Shown one piece after another: positions 1 through 11,490 of a stretch of 64,000 nucleotides of DNA. The DNA lies in the NCBI GenBank assembly GCA_003550325.1, contig QKWP01000073.1, positions 94,891-158,890 of the forward strand, in the 5' to 3' direction. A program made the translations under genes and the position numbers. Origin of the DNA: Gigaspora rosea (Eukaryota > Glomeromycota > Glomeromycetes > Diversisporales > Gigasporaceae). A model generated the notes under the pieces. The model did no database searches, was not told where the DNA came from, and worked only from the letters and a program-made list of their open reading frames with translations. Numbering within the stretch: position 1 is the first letter of the stretch; each line of letters opens with the position of its first letter.

Positions 1-240
1 TTAATCGTTATATATCGTTTCAAGTAATTATCTGTGTAATTGTTAAAGATCTGTTAATCGTTATATATTGTTTTAAATAATTCCAATTATAATCGATTTG
101 TAGATATATAACGATTTAATATAGAAAATGATATATATCGATTTAGATATATATCGATTTTTAACCGGTTAATCGATATATATCGTTATTTTTTAATCGA
201 TATAAAACGATTAACTGTTATATATCGATTAATATCTATA
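1..240. repeat. AT-rich degenerate ATATATCGATT-type sequence
   Basis: Short degenerate units built from TATATATCGATT and TTAATCG recur on both strands, with no open reading frame. The stretch abuts the 3' end of the minus-strand LINE. It may be the LINE's variable tail or the sequence it landed in; the element's exact end cannot be fixed from this window. Confidence 0.5.
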
Positions 241-533
241 TATAAAATTTCCTGATGAAGGCTTACGAGTATGCAACTCGTTTAAAGTTGGGAGAAGCTG
301 GAACATCCCCTTAATTCACGAAATTAGTTTAAAACTACTCTCTATTCCTCTACATCTTATTCCTTCCAACTCCTTCAGCCTTGCCCATCTGAAGGACTAG
401 TCGAGATTACTGAAACTAATAATACTTTCTGCTGCTAGACTTTGACTTGAAAGGAGACATCTTCCCTCAGAGGCCCTTCTTTTAAGCCGCATTATGAGCT
501 TTCGCGGGCAGTTGTCAATGTGTTTCCATTCCA
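241..533 (-). other. LINE 3' untranslated region
   Basis: This noncoding, moderately GC-balanced sequence follows the RNase H stop and ends where the ATATATCG-type sequence begins. No gene is visible. It is assigned to the LINE by position only. Confidence 0.4.
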
Positions 534-1480
534 CTAAATAGATGCATTCCACCGAGTAGTATTAGCAGGCAACCATTTCCAATCTTCTTCGAGTTGCGCT
601 GCCTCTTTTGCTAACTTGTCAGCAAGTTCGTTCCATACTATCCTATCATGGGCCTTGACTTTATATAATTCTATAGTGAGATTTTTGACTTGGGTTATCT
701 CAATGATCTTGTCCAAAATAGTCCTGTTTTTCAATTTAAGACTCTTCTTGAAGCTTCGCGACCTAAATACACTCTCGATACTACTAATTGCCGCTAAACT
801 ATCTGTTTTAACTACAACTAAAGAATCTGATTTAACTACTAACAAAGTGCAAAGAATTGCAACTAATTCAGATCTTGTCAATGAAGGCCAATCGACTACT
901 CTAATTTTTCCTACTAAACTTACTATCTCCTCTTTTCTATCCAACTGCACCCAGGCAGAACCCATCCTATCTTCAATACCTTCTTCTTCCTTGTACCAAG
1001 AGCCATCAGTATAGAATACATAGTCCAATCTTTCCTCCGTTATATTCTTTTCTGCCATTTCTAAAAGTAATCTTGTGATTTTTCTACTTAATCCTTGCTT
1101 TTTTATTACCTCAAATTCTATACGATTAACTTCCACTACTGAGGCTACTTTCTCTATACTATTTGGTTTTCTCGGAGTACTTCTATGCTTCGTGTCTGTG
1201 TAGTAGATCAAAGGAAACGATATTAACCAATCGCTTCCTTTTTTGATTATACCTTCTACTCTGCTAACATATTCTTTCATTTCTATTGTGAATTGGTAGT
1301 CATTCTCTTTACCTTTTTTATTTAGGCTACAACCCTTGCATCTGCTTATTTTAACTGCACTTTTAACTTTTTGGGTTTCGACCCAATGTTCTAAAATAGC
1401 TTTGCATCTAAGTTTTTTGCTTATACGTCCAGGAGGTGCAAAGATGAATTCTTCCTTTTAACAACTACCCAATCCTTACA
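534..1480 (-). pseudogene. LINE ORF2 C-terminus: RNase H domain
   Basis: The open frame from 1280 down to 534 encodes a type I RNase H. The acidic residues are visible in order: YTDGSW (first Asp), SELVAI (Glu), KTDSLAAI (Asp) and the C-terminal HDRIVWNELADKLA segment (last Asp), so the DEDD set looks complete. Just upstream, 1480-1281 continues in the same frame with a small Cys pair (CKGC). In LINEs this domain removes the RNA strand of the cDNA hybrid. The domain itself is unbroken, unlike most of the element, and ends at a TAG near 534. It is part of the relic and not an independent gene. Confidence 0.85.
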
Positions 1481-2109
1481 TCATTTATCTACACAGACCT
1501 TTTTTCTTATTGGCGACGTGAGCTTGTTACTCTTCTCTTCTAGTCGATATTCTTTTTTAAGCTCCTTTGAGGATTTATTAATCAGGACCACCTCTTCGAT
1601 TTTACTAAACCATTTAGATGTTTTTCCTCTCATGCTTCTTTTCCTTATACTCCTTACTTGTTGCCATGACATTAAGCCTGTGCCTATTGGGTCTATTAAT
1701 TGGTTTAGCGTTGCTAGTTTTAAATCAATCCTTGTATTCATCGAGCTCTTTATCATTTTTTCATTTAAGAAACTTATGATCGCAGTCTCCTTACTATGCG
1801 TCTCATTCTGAATATTTTGTGTCTTGAACCTTAAGTTAATTATTTTGCATTTTTCTATCACATTACATGTCAGATTTCCCTTCCAGAGGGTAACATGTCG
1901 TTCGTTAAAGGGCGCAATACATACATCCTGTAGAATACCAGCCTTAATTGCTCCTTGCTTGATTCTTAGCTCTGTCAGAGTTTCCAAACTTTCATTACTA
2001 TTCAATCTTTTTAATAGACTTGTTGCCTGCTTGGCCAGGAGTGAGCTTGCCAAGGGTTTAAAGCCCAAAATACCACTATGAAACATTATATTGTTTGAAG
2101 CGGTTTGCA
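1481..2109 (-). pseudogene. LINE ORF2 linker between RT and RNase H
   Basis: This is about 200 codons of open frame between the thumb side of the reverse transcriptase and the RNase H. Its codons join directly to those ending at 4571 once the 2110-4570 element is removed (reading ...GIAQ then TASNN...), which proves the insertion split a once continuous ORF2. I see no catalytic motif here. It is rich in Lys and Leu, as such linkers usually are. Confidence 0.75.
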
Positions 2110-2580
2110 CAGGACCCCGGACATCTCTGATATATGTTATATTTTTTTTTTAGCAAATTGATTCAAATTTGATCTAAGGTCCAAATTTAAATTTTAGCAA
2201 ATTGAAGTTAATTTTAAAAAGGGTCATAATTGAATATTTTGGCGAATTACAAAGATTTTATGCATGTTATATTTTATTTTTAGCAATTTACCCACATTTT
2301 TGCAAAAATTATTGTAACAAGTTAAGTTGCGCTATAATGATCGATCCAGATATAACAAGTTGTTAATGGCTATATAGAGTAAAGTGATAATCAATTATAA
2401 TTAAAAATAAATAAAAGTAGTTGTAGCATGTAATCGGGTTTTAGTATCAATAGCAACTTGGTACTTACCCCGCATATGTATTATGATCATTGATCGTGAT
2501 TGTATATCAATAAACAAATAAATATGTAATGCAATTGCATAGAGATGTGAATTAGTTAGTAATTCACATAATAATTGTAG

Positions 2581-4074
2581 TTAATATTATCTCTATAAGT
2601 TCTTGATCAAATTTATTAAAATTTTTTTTATTTGAATTCTATGGATTCGTACAATTAAAATAAAAAAATTTTCATCAAATTTGGTCAAGAACTCGTAAAG
2701 ATATCTTTGATGAAAGTTCCTGTAAACAATTTCAACGCAGCTTCTTTGCAATATGTTTTTTTGCTTTTTCAAAATAACCCACTGTTCGGCGATGATTTAC
2801 AAGAAATTTTACTATGCTAACTAAAAAAAAATTTATAACAAGACTTATAGCGCATATCATGGACTAATAGAATCTCAAATTTCATGAAAAAATATTGAAA
2901 ACTCATAAAGATATTAACGTTTTTGTAAATTTGAACGCATACGTTTTCGCAAGTTTTCCCCTAAATTCAAATGCTTCTGGAGGCACTTTCTCAAAATGAA
3001 ACATACAAAATACGATTAAATAAGTTGATAGAATAGATATTCAAGAGTTTTCAGTTAAAATTTTATCAAAAACGGATTAATATTGATGAAGTTTTAATGA
3101 TTTTTTCAATTTGCTTCCAGATTCGGGATTTTCTAAAATTTTCAATTTTGATCAAAACAGAAAAATCACCATCACAGGCTAGATTTTCACAAGTTCAAAT
3201 GAAACAAGTTACTGCGCACTAATAAAATCAATAGAGAATAGATTAAAATTTTGCTTTCTAAAATTTCAAGTTATTTGGTTAAATATTCATTCTATAATAG
3301 CTTTTTTCATTTGGCGCAGCTTCTTTTAAAGAAGCTGCGCCAAATGAAAAAAAGCTATTATAGAATGAATATTTAACAAAATAACTTGAAATTTTAGAAA
3401 GCAAAATTTTAATCTATTCTCTATTGATTTTATTAGTGCGCAGTAACTTGTTTCATTTGAACTTGTGAAAATCTAGCCTGTGATGGTGATTTTTCTGTTT
3501 TGATCAAAATTGAAAATTTTAGAAAATCCCGAATCTGGAAGCAAATTGAAAAAATCATTAAAACTTCATCAATATTAATCCGTTTTTGATAAAATTTTAA
3601 CTGAAAACTCTTGAATATCTATTCTATCAACTTATTTAATCGTATTTTGTATGTTTCATTTTGAGAAAGTGCCTCCAGAAGCATTTGAATTTAGGTGAAA
3701 ACTTGCGAAAACGTATGCGTTCAAATTTACAAAAACGTTAATATCTTTATGAGTTTTCAATATTTTTTCATGAAATTTGAGATTCTATTAGTCCATGATA
3801 TGCGCTATAAGTCTTGTTATAAATTTTTTTTTAGTTAGCATAGTAAAATTTCTTGTAAATCATCGCCGAACAGTGGGTTATTTTGAAAAAACAAAAAAAC
3901 ATATTGCAAAGAAGCTGCGTTGAAATTGTTTACAGGAACTTTCATCAAAGATATCTTTACGAGTTCTTGACCAAATTTGATGAAAATTTTTTTATTTTAA
4001 TTGTACGAATCCATAGAATTCAAATAAAAAAAATTTTATTAAATTTGATCAAGAACTTATAGAGATAATATTAA
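2581..4074. repeat. 1.49 kb near-perfect palindrome
   Basis: Two arms of about 746 bp (2581-3326 and 3328-4074) are inverted copies with almost no spacer; the centre is at 3327 within GCAGCTTCTTTTAAAGAAGC. Only a handful of mismatches and small indels were seen on reading. The outer ends read TTAATATTATCTC and GAGATAATATTAA. No reading frame of note is present. It is nested in the 2110-4570 element and may be an independent foldback insertion. Confidence 0.93.
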
Positions 4075-4206
4075 TAAAAGGTTTTAAAAGTTAAAATATT
4101 TAAGTGACAAAATCGAATAGCAATTCCTTAATTTTATTAATAAAATAATATTATACCCAAAATTTTATTAAATGATTATAATATTTTGCTCTAATAAAAC
4201 TTATTT

Positions 4207-4379
4207 AGCACATAAAAATACATTATGCAAGTAAATTTACTTTTATATTTCTTGAAAATTTAAGAAAAGATGCTTAATTTTTGATTTTTTGATCAAAAAA
4301 TCCAAAATTAAGTATCTCTTCTTAAATTTTCAAGAAATATAAAAGTAAATATGCTAGTAAAATGTATTTTTATATGCTG
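4207..4379. repeat. Imperfect hairpin of about 170 bp
   Basis: Two arms of about 85 bp face each other around TTTTTTGATCAAAAAA near 4293, with scattered mismatches. It lies within the right flank of the larger TIR element and codes for nothing. Confidence 0.8.
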
Positions 4380-4570
4380 CACAAATTTTTTTAGAGCACC
4401 TGAACCTAAGAGCACTATCTAAATGTAATAATTTAGTTTTTAGCAAATTACTATAAAAACTTCATGTAATAATTGAATTTTTAGCAAATTTACTTGATTT
4501 TAGAGGTAGCAAAAACCTTAAAATTTGTGCAGATCAGTTATGACCTATATGAGAGATGTCCGGGGTCCTG

Positions 4571-6304
4571 TTTGCGCTATGCCTAGCTTCTTCTTACAAA
4601 GACAGACTATTGGCTGGTGAATACTTTGCAAATCACTTTCTGAAAAAGCTGTGACCTGCAAGATATATTCTAGTTTTGGGATAAGCACCTGGTTGTTTAT
4701 GTAGCTTAGCTGACTAGCTGTTACCTTTTTCTTTTTTAACAGGTGCGTAAACAATCTGACTATTTTCTTTACTTTTCTTTTAATGTTTGTTAGGTCTTTA
4801 GAAGTGTGTAGGTAAATTTCCAAAAATTTGACATTATAAAGCTTAGGTTATGCGAACAGCTTTGTCTTGTAAAAGAAAACACACCTTTCTTCCTTTGGAA
4901 GTTTCGAATTGATTATTACCAACTTGGACTTGCTAGCATTAATTTCAATATCATTAATATAGAAGAATTGTTCTGCGATACTAATTGTTTTTTCAAGCTG
5001 TTCCTTTGATCCAGCGATTCATGTTGTATCATCGGCATACGCGAGCATGGCCTGATGCACACTTAAGCTTCTTTCTTTATTCCTACATGATCTAGAGACG
5101 TTCACTTCTGTGATATAGCCCAAGGAGCTGTCCTTCTGTACTTTATCCAGCAAAGGATCATAGAAAATTCTCCAAACCAAGGAAGAGATCACTTTACCTT
5201 GGTCAATACCATCCTCGGCTATGAACTCTTCAGTAAGACCATAATCTGTAATTACTTGCATACGCCTCTTATTAAATAAGTTGATAACAAACTTAATTAA
5301 AATTTCTGGAAGTTTAATCCTCCGCATAGCTTTTTCGAGCATTACCAAACTGACAGAATCAAAAGCCTTCTTCATATCTTGGAAAAGGAGCCAAAGTTCC
5401 TTCTTTTTTTCATGGGCCTCCTCAAGGAATGAATTTAGAATATGAATAGGTTCTTCCGTCGAATTTTCTGGTAGGCCAGCAAAATTGGGCCCTTGAAGAA
5501 TGTTTTTGTCTTTGATAATTGAACTTAATCTCTTTGTTACAATTCTAGTTATACACTTGCAAAATGCTTCTAATAATGTGATTGGTCTTACTCTATTTAG
5601 CTCGAAACCCCAATCTTCCCCTTTGGGGATTGTATAAATTTGGGCTACTTTCCATTTATATGGGATATTTCCTTGTACTAAACAAATATTTGTGAAATTC
5701 TTAAAGGCCGTATGTACTCTAAAATCTGCTTGTTTGATTAACTCGTAAGTAATATTAGATACACCTGGCGCCGAATTCGTCCTAACTTCATTGAGCATTG
5801 AAAACTATTCCTTCAGATCCACCGGCAACAAAACTGGCTCATACCATTCTTCTTGTATCCTACTCAATGGCTGATAAATCTTTCTCTATTCCTTGCTTAG
5901 TAAATCTAGATGGGGATTCCTCTTTCTAAACTGCTCCTTAAAGTGTTCGTTGGTCTTAGATAGAACTTCGCCAGGTTCCGATATTAATTCATATTCGTCT
6001 TTCTCCTTAATCAGAATTCGGTCCAGCACTGGTCCAGCACCACTTTATTACATAGCCTTTCCAGAAGACTCCTTAGCATTTTCTTCTGTTCTCCTACGAT
6101 CATTTCGCATCTTTTCTGTATATACTTTTTAATTTCCTTTTCTCTATGTAATCCTTCTTCACAAATTAACTTATTCTCCATTGCCTTCCACCAAAGAGAT
6201 GCTCTATCGAGCCAAGTGTCCACCTGTTCCAAAGTGATATCCGGTATCATAGTGCCTGCACTGGAGTTAATACTTCTAATTCTACCATTCCAGCTACTGA
6301 TCAT
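4571..6304 (-). pseudogene. LINE ORF2: reverse transcriptase domain
   Basis: The main open piece (5798-5019) contains the RT fingers and palm. Motif A is seen as LLFQDMKKAFDSV, the GIDQGKVISSLVWRIFYDPL block follows, and the catalytic motif C is AYADDT. A TGA at 5019-5021 interrupts the frame directly after YADDTT, probably replacing Trp. Reading continues toward 4823-4571 (thumb). Upstream, 6304-6011 holds the EN-RT linker. Several frame changes separate the pieces, so no enzyme can be made. The closest relatives would be LINE RTs of the I/Tad type. Confidence 0.85.
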
Positions 6305-6312
6305 TTAGTACG

Positions 6313-6865
6313 TAGTGTTCCGCAAAAGATCTGGGTTCAGTCCAGGTCCAGTCCATTGACGGACTGAGTTCGGACCCTTGATTTTTAAGATTCGATTCGG
6401 ACCCACAAGAAGATCCGCCCGGTCTGGTCTTAGAATAATACTTAATGCTGATTGGCTAATTTAGAATTTTTTTTTTTTACAGATGAAATATTATATTTCT
6501 GTATCCAGCCGGTGATATATATGTATGTACTCATATATTTGTAATATTTATATTAATCACTGGACCCTAAATTACTGTATCGTTTTGAATCTATTATGCC
6601 AAAATTATATAAATAAAATCAGGCAAGGGCAAGAAATCATTCGAAAACAACAAAACAGTTTTTTTTTTTTTTTTTTTTTTAGCAAGGCACTTGGTCTTAG
6701 TTATTTAACAACTTTGTATCTATAAATTTTTAAATTTCACGATTCCGGGTTGGACCCGGATCTAAGTGATACGAGTTTGAACACTAAATTTAGATTCGAA
6801 TTGGTGTTCAGACTGGGTACGGATCTTTAAAAATACCCGCCCGGTCCAAATCATGCGGAACACTA
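6313..6865. mobile_element. hAT-type MITE, TAGTGTTCCGCA ends, in LINE
   Basis: The ends are TAGTGTTCCGCA and TGCGGAACACTA. The flanking 8-mers TTAGTACG (6305-6312) and GTAGTTCG (6866-6873) agree at six of eight positions, fitting an aged 8 bp hAT duplication. A T20 run lies inside (about 6660-6680). It interrupts the LINE ORF2 between the endonuclease and the RT, and belongs to the same family as 44019-45162, 35891-36105 and the partial copy ending at 32247. Confidence 0.85.
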
Positions 6866-7974
6866 GTAGTTCGCATCTTTGTTACCTGCTACATTTTTTA
6901 TTAATCTTCTCAACTCTTTGGCTACTTTTGCAATTGGCAACTCCTTACCCTTTTTAAACACCCTTCTTTTATTTCCAGTCTTTTTATTCGGTAATGTTTC
7001 TTTTGCTGACTTCCAAATTTCTTCCTCGATTGTGTCCCATAGCTGATTTATGCTAACCTTTAGACCTAATGGCTGATCTAAATCCATGTTTTGTTTATCT
7101 TTTAGAAGCCAAAACGGCAACTTTTTTCTAAGCTTGTTCCATAAAGCCGACCTATAATTATCCAATTTCCTTCGTTGCCTTATCAAGCTTCCATACTATT
7201 CGTGATGAGGAAGTTTGCCGTGTTCTACTTATTTATCTATACTATTATTCCTTGCCAAAAAAATTTCAACCAATAGCAAATTATGATCACTATCTGTTAT
7301 TGTTCTCATTCCTAAAATGTCCGCTTTCAAAACCTTATTCATTAAGTTTTCTGATAATCATATCTGGTCTATTCTTGTACTTGTGTGTCCATTACTCCAA
7401 GTGTACTACCTGGTGCTAGGGTTTAGTTTTCTAAAAGCATCCACAAGAGCTTTCTTTCTAACCAAGTGAACAAAGTAGAACGTTTAAAATTTGGAGTCTG
7501 TAAGGACTTGTCTATTAGCTTGTTTGGTATACGGTTAAAGTCCCCCATTAGTGCGATTTGTCAGGCCTTTTCATTTTGGTTGACTATTTCCTGAATTTTT
7601 TCGATCACTACTTTTGCACTTACTTCATCACTTGGAGGTATGTAGGCCACAATTACTAATAGCTTACATTTTTTAAGAAACAAATATGCACTCATTAAAT
7701 ATTCATTGAATCTCTCTATTTTCTCTATATAACGTTCAATGTCCCTATATATAAGAAGCCCAACGCCTGACCCTTTAATTTTGTCTGTTGCAGTGCTAGA
7801 CCAGAAACTTCTAAAATTATCCAGATCCTTCGCCATAAACTTCGCCTCCCTTTCACCCAGATTCGTTTCTGCGATTCCGATTATATCTACTTTCTTCTCG
7901 ATTGCCCATAATATTAAAAAATCTATTCTATGAAACTGTGTCTTAAGACCATTAATATTATGAAATGCATACAC
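6866..7974 (-). pseudogene. LINE ORF2 N-terminus: AP-type endonuclease
   Basis: The open frame 7974-7561 begins MYAFHNINGLK and contains the catalytic Glu in IIGIAETNLGE, then GVGLLIYRD and VIVAYIPP. Further down, in shifted frames, come a DFNRIPNK-like piece, YTWSNGHTSTRIDQI and TDSDHN, the remaining hallmarks of LINE apurinic endonucleases, which nick the target for primed reverse transcription. Frameshifts and stops lie between 7560 and 7187. The open piece 7186-6863 is the start of the linker to the RT. Confidence 0.85.
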
Positions 7975-8044
7975 TATACTCCTATCCCGCTGACCCCCAA
8001 AGGTACAACATCTTTATAACTCTTAGATGTTGCACCAATCTCTG

Positions 8045-9364
8045 TAGGGATAGTTAGGTTGGTTTAGGTTCGGTTTTGGTTCTAAAACCTTTAGGTTCTA
8101 TTTTATGGACCTAAGAACTTGGTTTTTATAACTTAGGTTCCAAACCTGGTTTGGTTTAGGTTAAGTTCTAGAACCTGGTTCCAGAACCTGGTTCTGGAAC
8201 CTGGTTTTGGAACCTGGTTCTTGAGCATGGTTCTGGAACCTGGTTCCGGAACCTGGTTCAGATTAACAGTACATACTTACATGAATATACAAGGGCAATG
8301 TAGAAGTATGCGAGTAATTGTGTACATACAATATAAAAAAAAATAGTATATAAATATAGTAAACATATACACTATATACCGTATGCTGCTGAAAATAAGC
8401 TACCTTTTTTTGCCGATTTTTAACAAAAAAAAACCGTGGGTAGCTTATTTTCGGGTTATTTACTATTTTAAGTAATTTAAAGCACAATAAAGGGGTAGCT
8501 TATTTTCGAATACAAAACTTTAATAAGCAAAATAAATAAATAAATATGCTGTAGACAATAAATAAATATGCTGTAGACGATAAATAAATATGTTATAAAC
8601 AATAAATAAATATGCAGAAAAAAATTAGAGTAACTTATATAAAGCGATCGATGAACGTTGCTACATAGTAAAGTCTAAATTTTACTAAGCAAATCGATTA
8701 AAGTCGCATAAGAAATCTTGTTTAGCAGATCAAAATACGCGTACATTGAAAATTTCATATAAATCGGAGAACTTTTTATTATTTGACTTTTAATTTTTAC
8801 GTTCAACGGTTTTTTTTGTAAAAAAAAAAACTGTTGAACGTAAAAATTAAAAGTCAAATAATAAAAAGTTCTCCAATTTAAAGAAAAAATTCAGGGTACG
8901 CGTATTTTGATCTGCTGAACAAGATTTCTTATGCGACTTTAATCGATTTGCTTAGTAAAATTTAGACTTTACTATGTAGCAATGTTCATCGATCGTAGGG
9001 GTAGCTTATTTTCAGAACTAAAAATTTTTGTAATTATCTTTTGGTGCGACAAAGAGGGTAGCTTATTTTCAGGTCAAAGGCGTTTTGAAAACTGTGGGGA
9101 TAGCTTATTTTAGGAGGTAGCTTATTTTCGGCAACATACTGTATATGGTCTAAAACTATTATGAACCTAAAAACCTATTCGAACCTAAAAACCTAAAAAC
9201 CTATTCGAACCTAAAAACCTAAAAACCTATTTGAACCTAAAAAAGCTTTACGAACCTAAAAACCTAGGCTTCGAAATTAGAATCTGGTTTTTAAAAACTA
9301 GGTTCCAAAACTAGGTTCCAAAACTAAGTTCTTAGGTTCGAACCTAGGAACTTTACCAACCCTA
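8045..9364. mobile_element. TAGGG-ended MITE with GAACCTGGTT repeats
   Basis: The ends TAGGGATAGTTAGGTTGG and ACTTTACCAACCCTA are inverted. The flanks AATCTCTG and GATTTTTG match at five of eight positions, so an old hAT-type insertion is plausible. Both flanks of the core consist of short repeats of GGTTCTGGAACCTGGTT (left) and GAACCTAAAAACC (right), inverted relative to each other. It separates LINE ORF1 from ORF2, with a second element nested in it. Confidence 0.7.
8379..9141. mobile_element. Mariner-type foldback MITE with TA duplication
   Basis: The ends CCGTATGCTGCTGAAAATAAGC and GCTTATTTTCGGCAACATACTG are inverted and flanked by TA (8377-8378 and 9142-9143). Inside, two arms around 8820 form a long hairpin. 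A diverged copy lacking its right end is at 21313-21955. There is no transposase. The left flank also has a short tandem of AATAAATAAATATGCTGTAGAC (about 8524-8610). Confidence 0.8.
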
Positions 9365-9390
9365 GATTTTTGTTACAACTGGGGCGCCCT

Positions 9391-10736
9391 TTAGGAGCGT
9401 TGAGGCCTTTCTAGTTCTTGTTTTTCTTCAATTCTATTAAGACGTCTTAAAATTTCCTCCAAAATGCTTCTTTCCTCTATTTTGGCACTTTGAGAAGATG
9501 TAGCAAGCATATTTTCTTTTAAAATTTCTACTTTTGCCCACATGTTTCTGCTATTGAGATGAGTTTCTTTTAAGACATTCTTCCCTTTTTTGTCTTCCCA
9601 TGATTGACTTCTAGAGTTAATATCCAAAGACAACCTTCTCTTTGTTTTAGAGAGATTATTTATTCTAGTCATATTTCTGTCTCCTTTTGGCGGAGCTATA
9701 AGATTCTTCTTTTCATAGGATTCCTTGCTTTTAGTAAATGGTCTTCCATTTTCCTTTTGTACTTTAAGTGAAAAACCTTTATCTATTCCTTTCCAAAAAA
9801 GAGAATTACTTTCGTAGTTAACTTGAGTTTGAACTGCCTTCTCCAAATCCTCTTTATAGTCAAAATAAACGAAGACCGACCCTCTTGGATTACCATTGCT
9901 ATTTACTGGTATAAAGATTGTCTTTGCTTTGAGTTGTTTAAGTTGTCTAAATAACAAAACCTCCATTGTGTTTCTTGGTATACCATCTAATACCGCTCTA
10001 AATAACTTTCTTTCCTCCATAATTTCCTCCTGTTTTATACCCTTTGAAATCTTGGTAAGCCATCTTCCTATTGGAAGTGCCCATGTGTTTTCGAGTATAT
10101 TCTTGTATTTTTGGTTTTTGAGAGTTAAATCCACTACTGCTGTTTTATTGTATTTATTTGTTGACCAAGTAATGTTCCTAACTTTTCCATAACGGCTCAT
10201 TAGTTTCTTGATTGATAAATTACCATTTTTAAGTGGAACGTCCCAAATTGTATAGGTTTCTTGCATGTCTAAGTCTTCTTGTCTAATTTGAATAGGGTTA
10301 TCCTTTTTGTTGTTTTGGTCCAAATTCACTTGGTCTTCCTTGTTTTTTAAAAACATAATTACATCCTCTTCCGCATCCATTTCTGTATGAATGCTTTGTT
10401 TGTTTTTGGTTCCAGATTCGATATTGAGTGTCCTCAAAGGCTTGTGTACCATAGTCGGTTGTTCCACACTCCAGCTGTAAAAGAGTTTCAATTCTTGCCT
10501 GTCTTTCTGCTTTCAAAGCATTTAGATTCTCCTCCAAATTCCTTCTTTGAACATCTTTGAGTTGTTTTTCCGTTAACTTGGGATAGTATTCCAAAAACTG
10601 TCTGATAATACATATCTCTTCCGCTGAAATGGTTTGTATAGCTTCTGCTATTTCTTGGTCTACTATTTGAGTTCTTATGCATTCTTTCTTCAGTAAGTCC
10701 ACACAGCCAACACTTCCATACTTTATGGCCTAGCAA
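9391..10736 (-). pseudogene. LINE ORF1: nucleic-acid-binding protein
   Basis: The long open frame (10491-9391, 366 codons) has two RRM-like segments. One starts near TYTIWDVPLKNG (about residue 78). The other follows LFRAVLDGIP (about residue 165) and includes GNPRGSVFVYFDY. Upstream pieces in other frames (10702-10298, 10736-10488) encode a charged coil with TISAEEICIIRQF and a CWLCG Cys pair. RRM-plus-Cys ORF1 proteins are standard for fungal LINEs and package the RNA. At least two frame changes separate the pieces. Confidence 0.75.
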
Positions 10737-11159
10737 CCACTCCTAAGAAATCTAACCTTCCATTCTGGAACTTGCATTCTGTTCATTGATTATCTCAGTA
10801 TTTGTTACACCAGATTTGGTTGGATAAACACGTGAATAATTTGTTTATTCTATTTTGTTTGTTATGTTTTGTTGTGTTGTATTGCAAATCACGCATTTGT
10901 TTTGTTTGTTGTTTTAGTGATCTACAATTCAGGGGTCAAGCACAAATTCCCAAAAGTTCTAAAAAATTTTTGAAAAAATTTAAAGTTTGAATTTGCACAC
11001 TAGTAATGTCCCTTTCTTCTAAGTTGTATTAGCAAAGCCTATATTATTTGGGCTTGTCTTTCTTTTTCCTTAGGGCGTTCTTGGCTGTTACTTAGTTACT
11101 TTTTCTGTTTTTTACTCTTTTTCCTTTTTGCCGAATTTGGAAAAGTTGATCAGCGGAGA
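10737..11159. other. Probable LINE 5' region, no gene
   Basis: No supported gene. The sequence contains T-rich stretches with repeated TTTTGTTTGTTATGTT-like motifs on the plus strand. It probably includes the LINE 5' untranslated region, but no clear 5' end or target duplication was found. Confidence 0.35.
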
Positions 11160-11490
11160 GAGTTGCAATTTTATTAATTAAATCAGCTTTTTGCAATAAA
11201 AAAATTGTTAAAAAAGATAAAATATAACTACTCTAAAATTTTCATGCAAATCAGATAACTTCTTATTAGAATTGTTTTTATTTTACTTATTTACAAAAAT
11301 AGCTAAAAAAAACTTGTAATTTTTTTTTTAAAAATATAAAATAAAAAATATATTAACGAAATATTAACTGATTTATATAATAATTTTATAATAGAAATAT
11401 TTATTTTTTTAAACAACTTTTCTTATTGCATAAAATCTGATTTGATTAGTATTATTTTGTCTTTTCATATAGCAACAATCAATAATTGTA

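Larger units (their letters stand above)
2110..4570. mobile_element. TIR element, CAGGACCCCGG ends, inserted in LINE
   Basis: Both ends carry the inverted repeat CAGGACCCCGGACATCTCT, and TTTGC flanks the element on both sides (2104-2108 and 4571-4575), consistent with a 5-6 bp target duplication. It has no transposase, so it is non-autonomous. A second element with GGACCCCG ends lies at 21082-22223. The superfamily is not clear from the ends alone. The LINE reading frame resumes exactly across it. Confidence 0.85.
241..10800 (-). mobile_element. Decayed non-LTR retrotransposon (LINE, I/Tad-like)
   Basis: Reading right to left, the element has ORF1 (RNA binding, about 10736-9391) and then ORF2 with AP-type endonuclease (7974-7190), reverse transcriptase (about 6304-4571) and a C-terminal RNase H (about 1480-534). 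ORF2 is disrupted by many stops and frameshifts. Two elements sit inside ORF2 (2110-4570 and 6313-6865) and a nested pair sits between ORF1 and ORF2 (8045-9364). Without these insertions ORF2 is about 4.4 kb, the normal length for a LINE with EN, RT and RNase H. The order EN-RT-RNH places it near the I/Tad group, as a family-level inference. The 5' end is uncertain (10.8-11.2 kb) and the 3' end lies near 241. Confidence 0.9.

Noticed and set aside
1-240. Satellite or centromere-like array
   Set aside because: Units are short, degenerate and irregular, the array is cut by the window edge, and no period can be established.
2581-4074. LTRs or a paired gene in the palindrome
   Set aside because: The repeats are inverted and not direct, without LTR signals or coding frames.
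6525-6725. 66-codon frame across the T20 run
   Set aside because: Chance frame within a hAT-type MITE.
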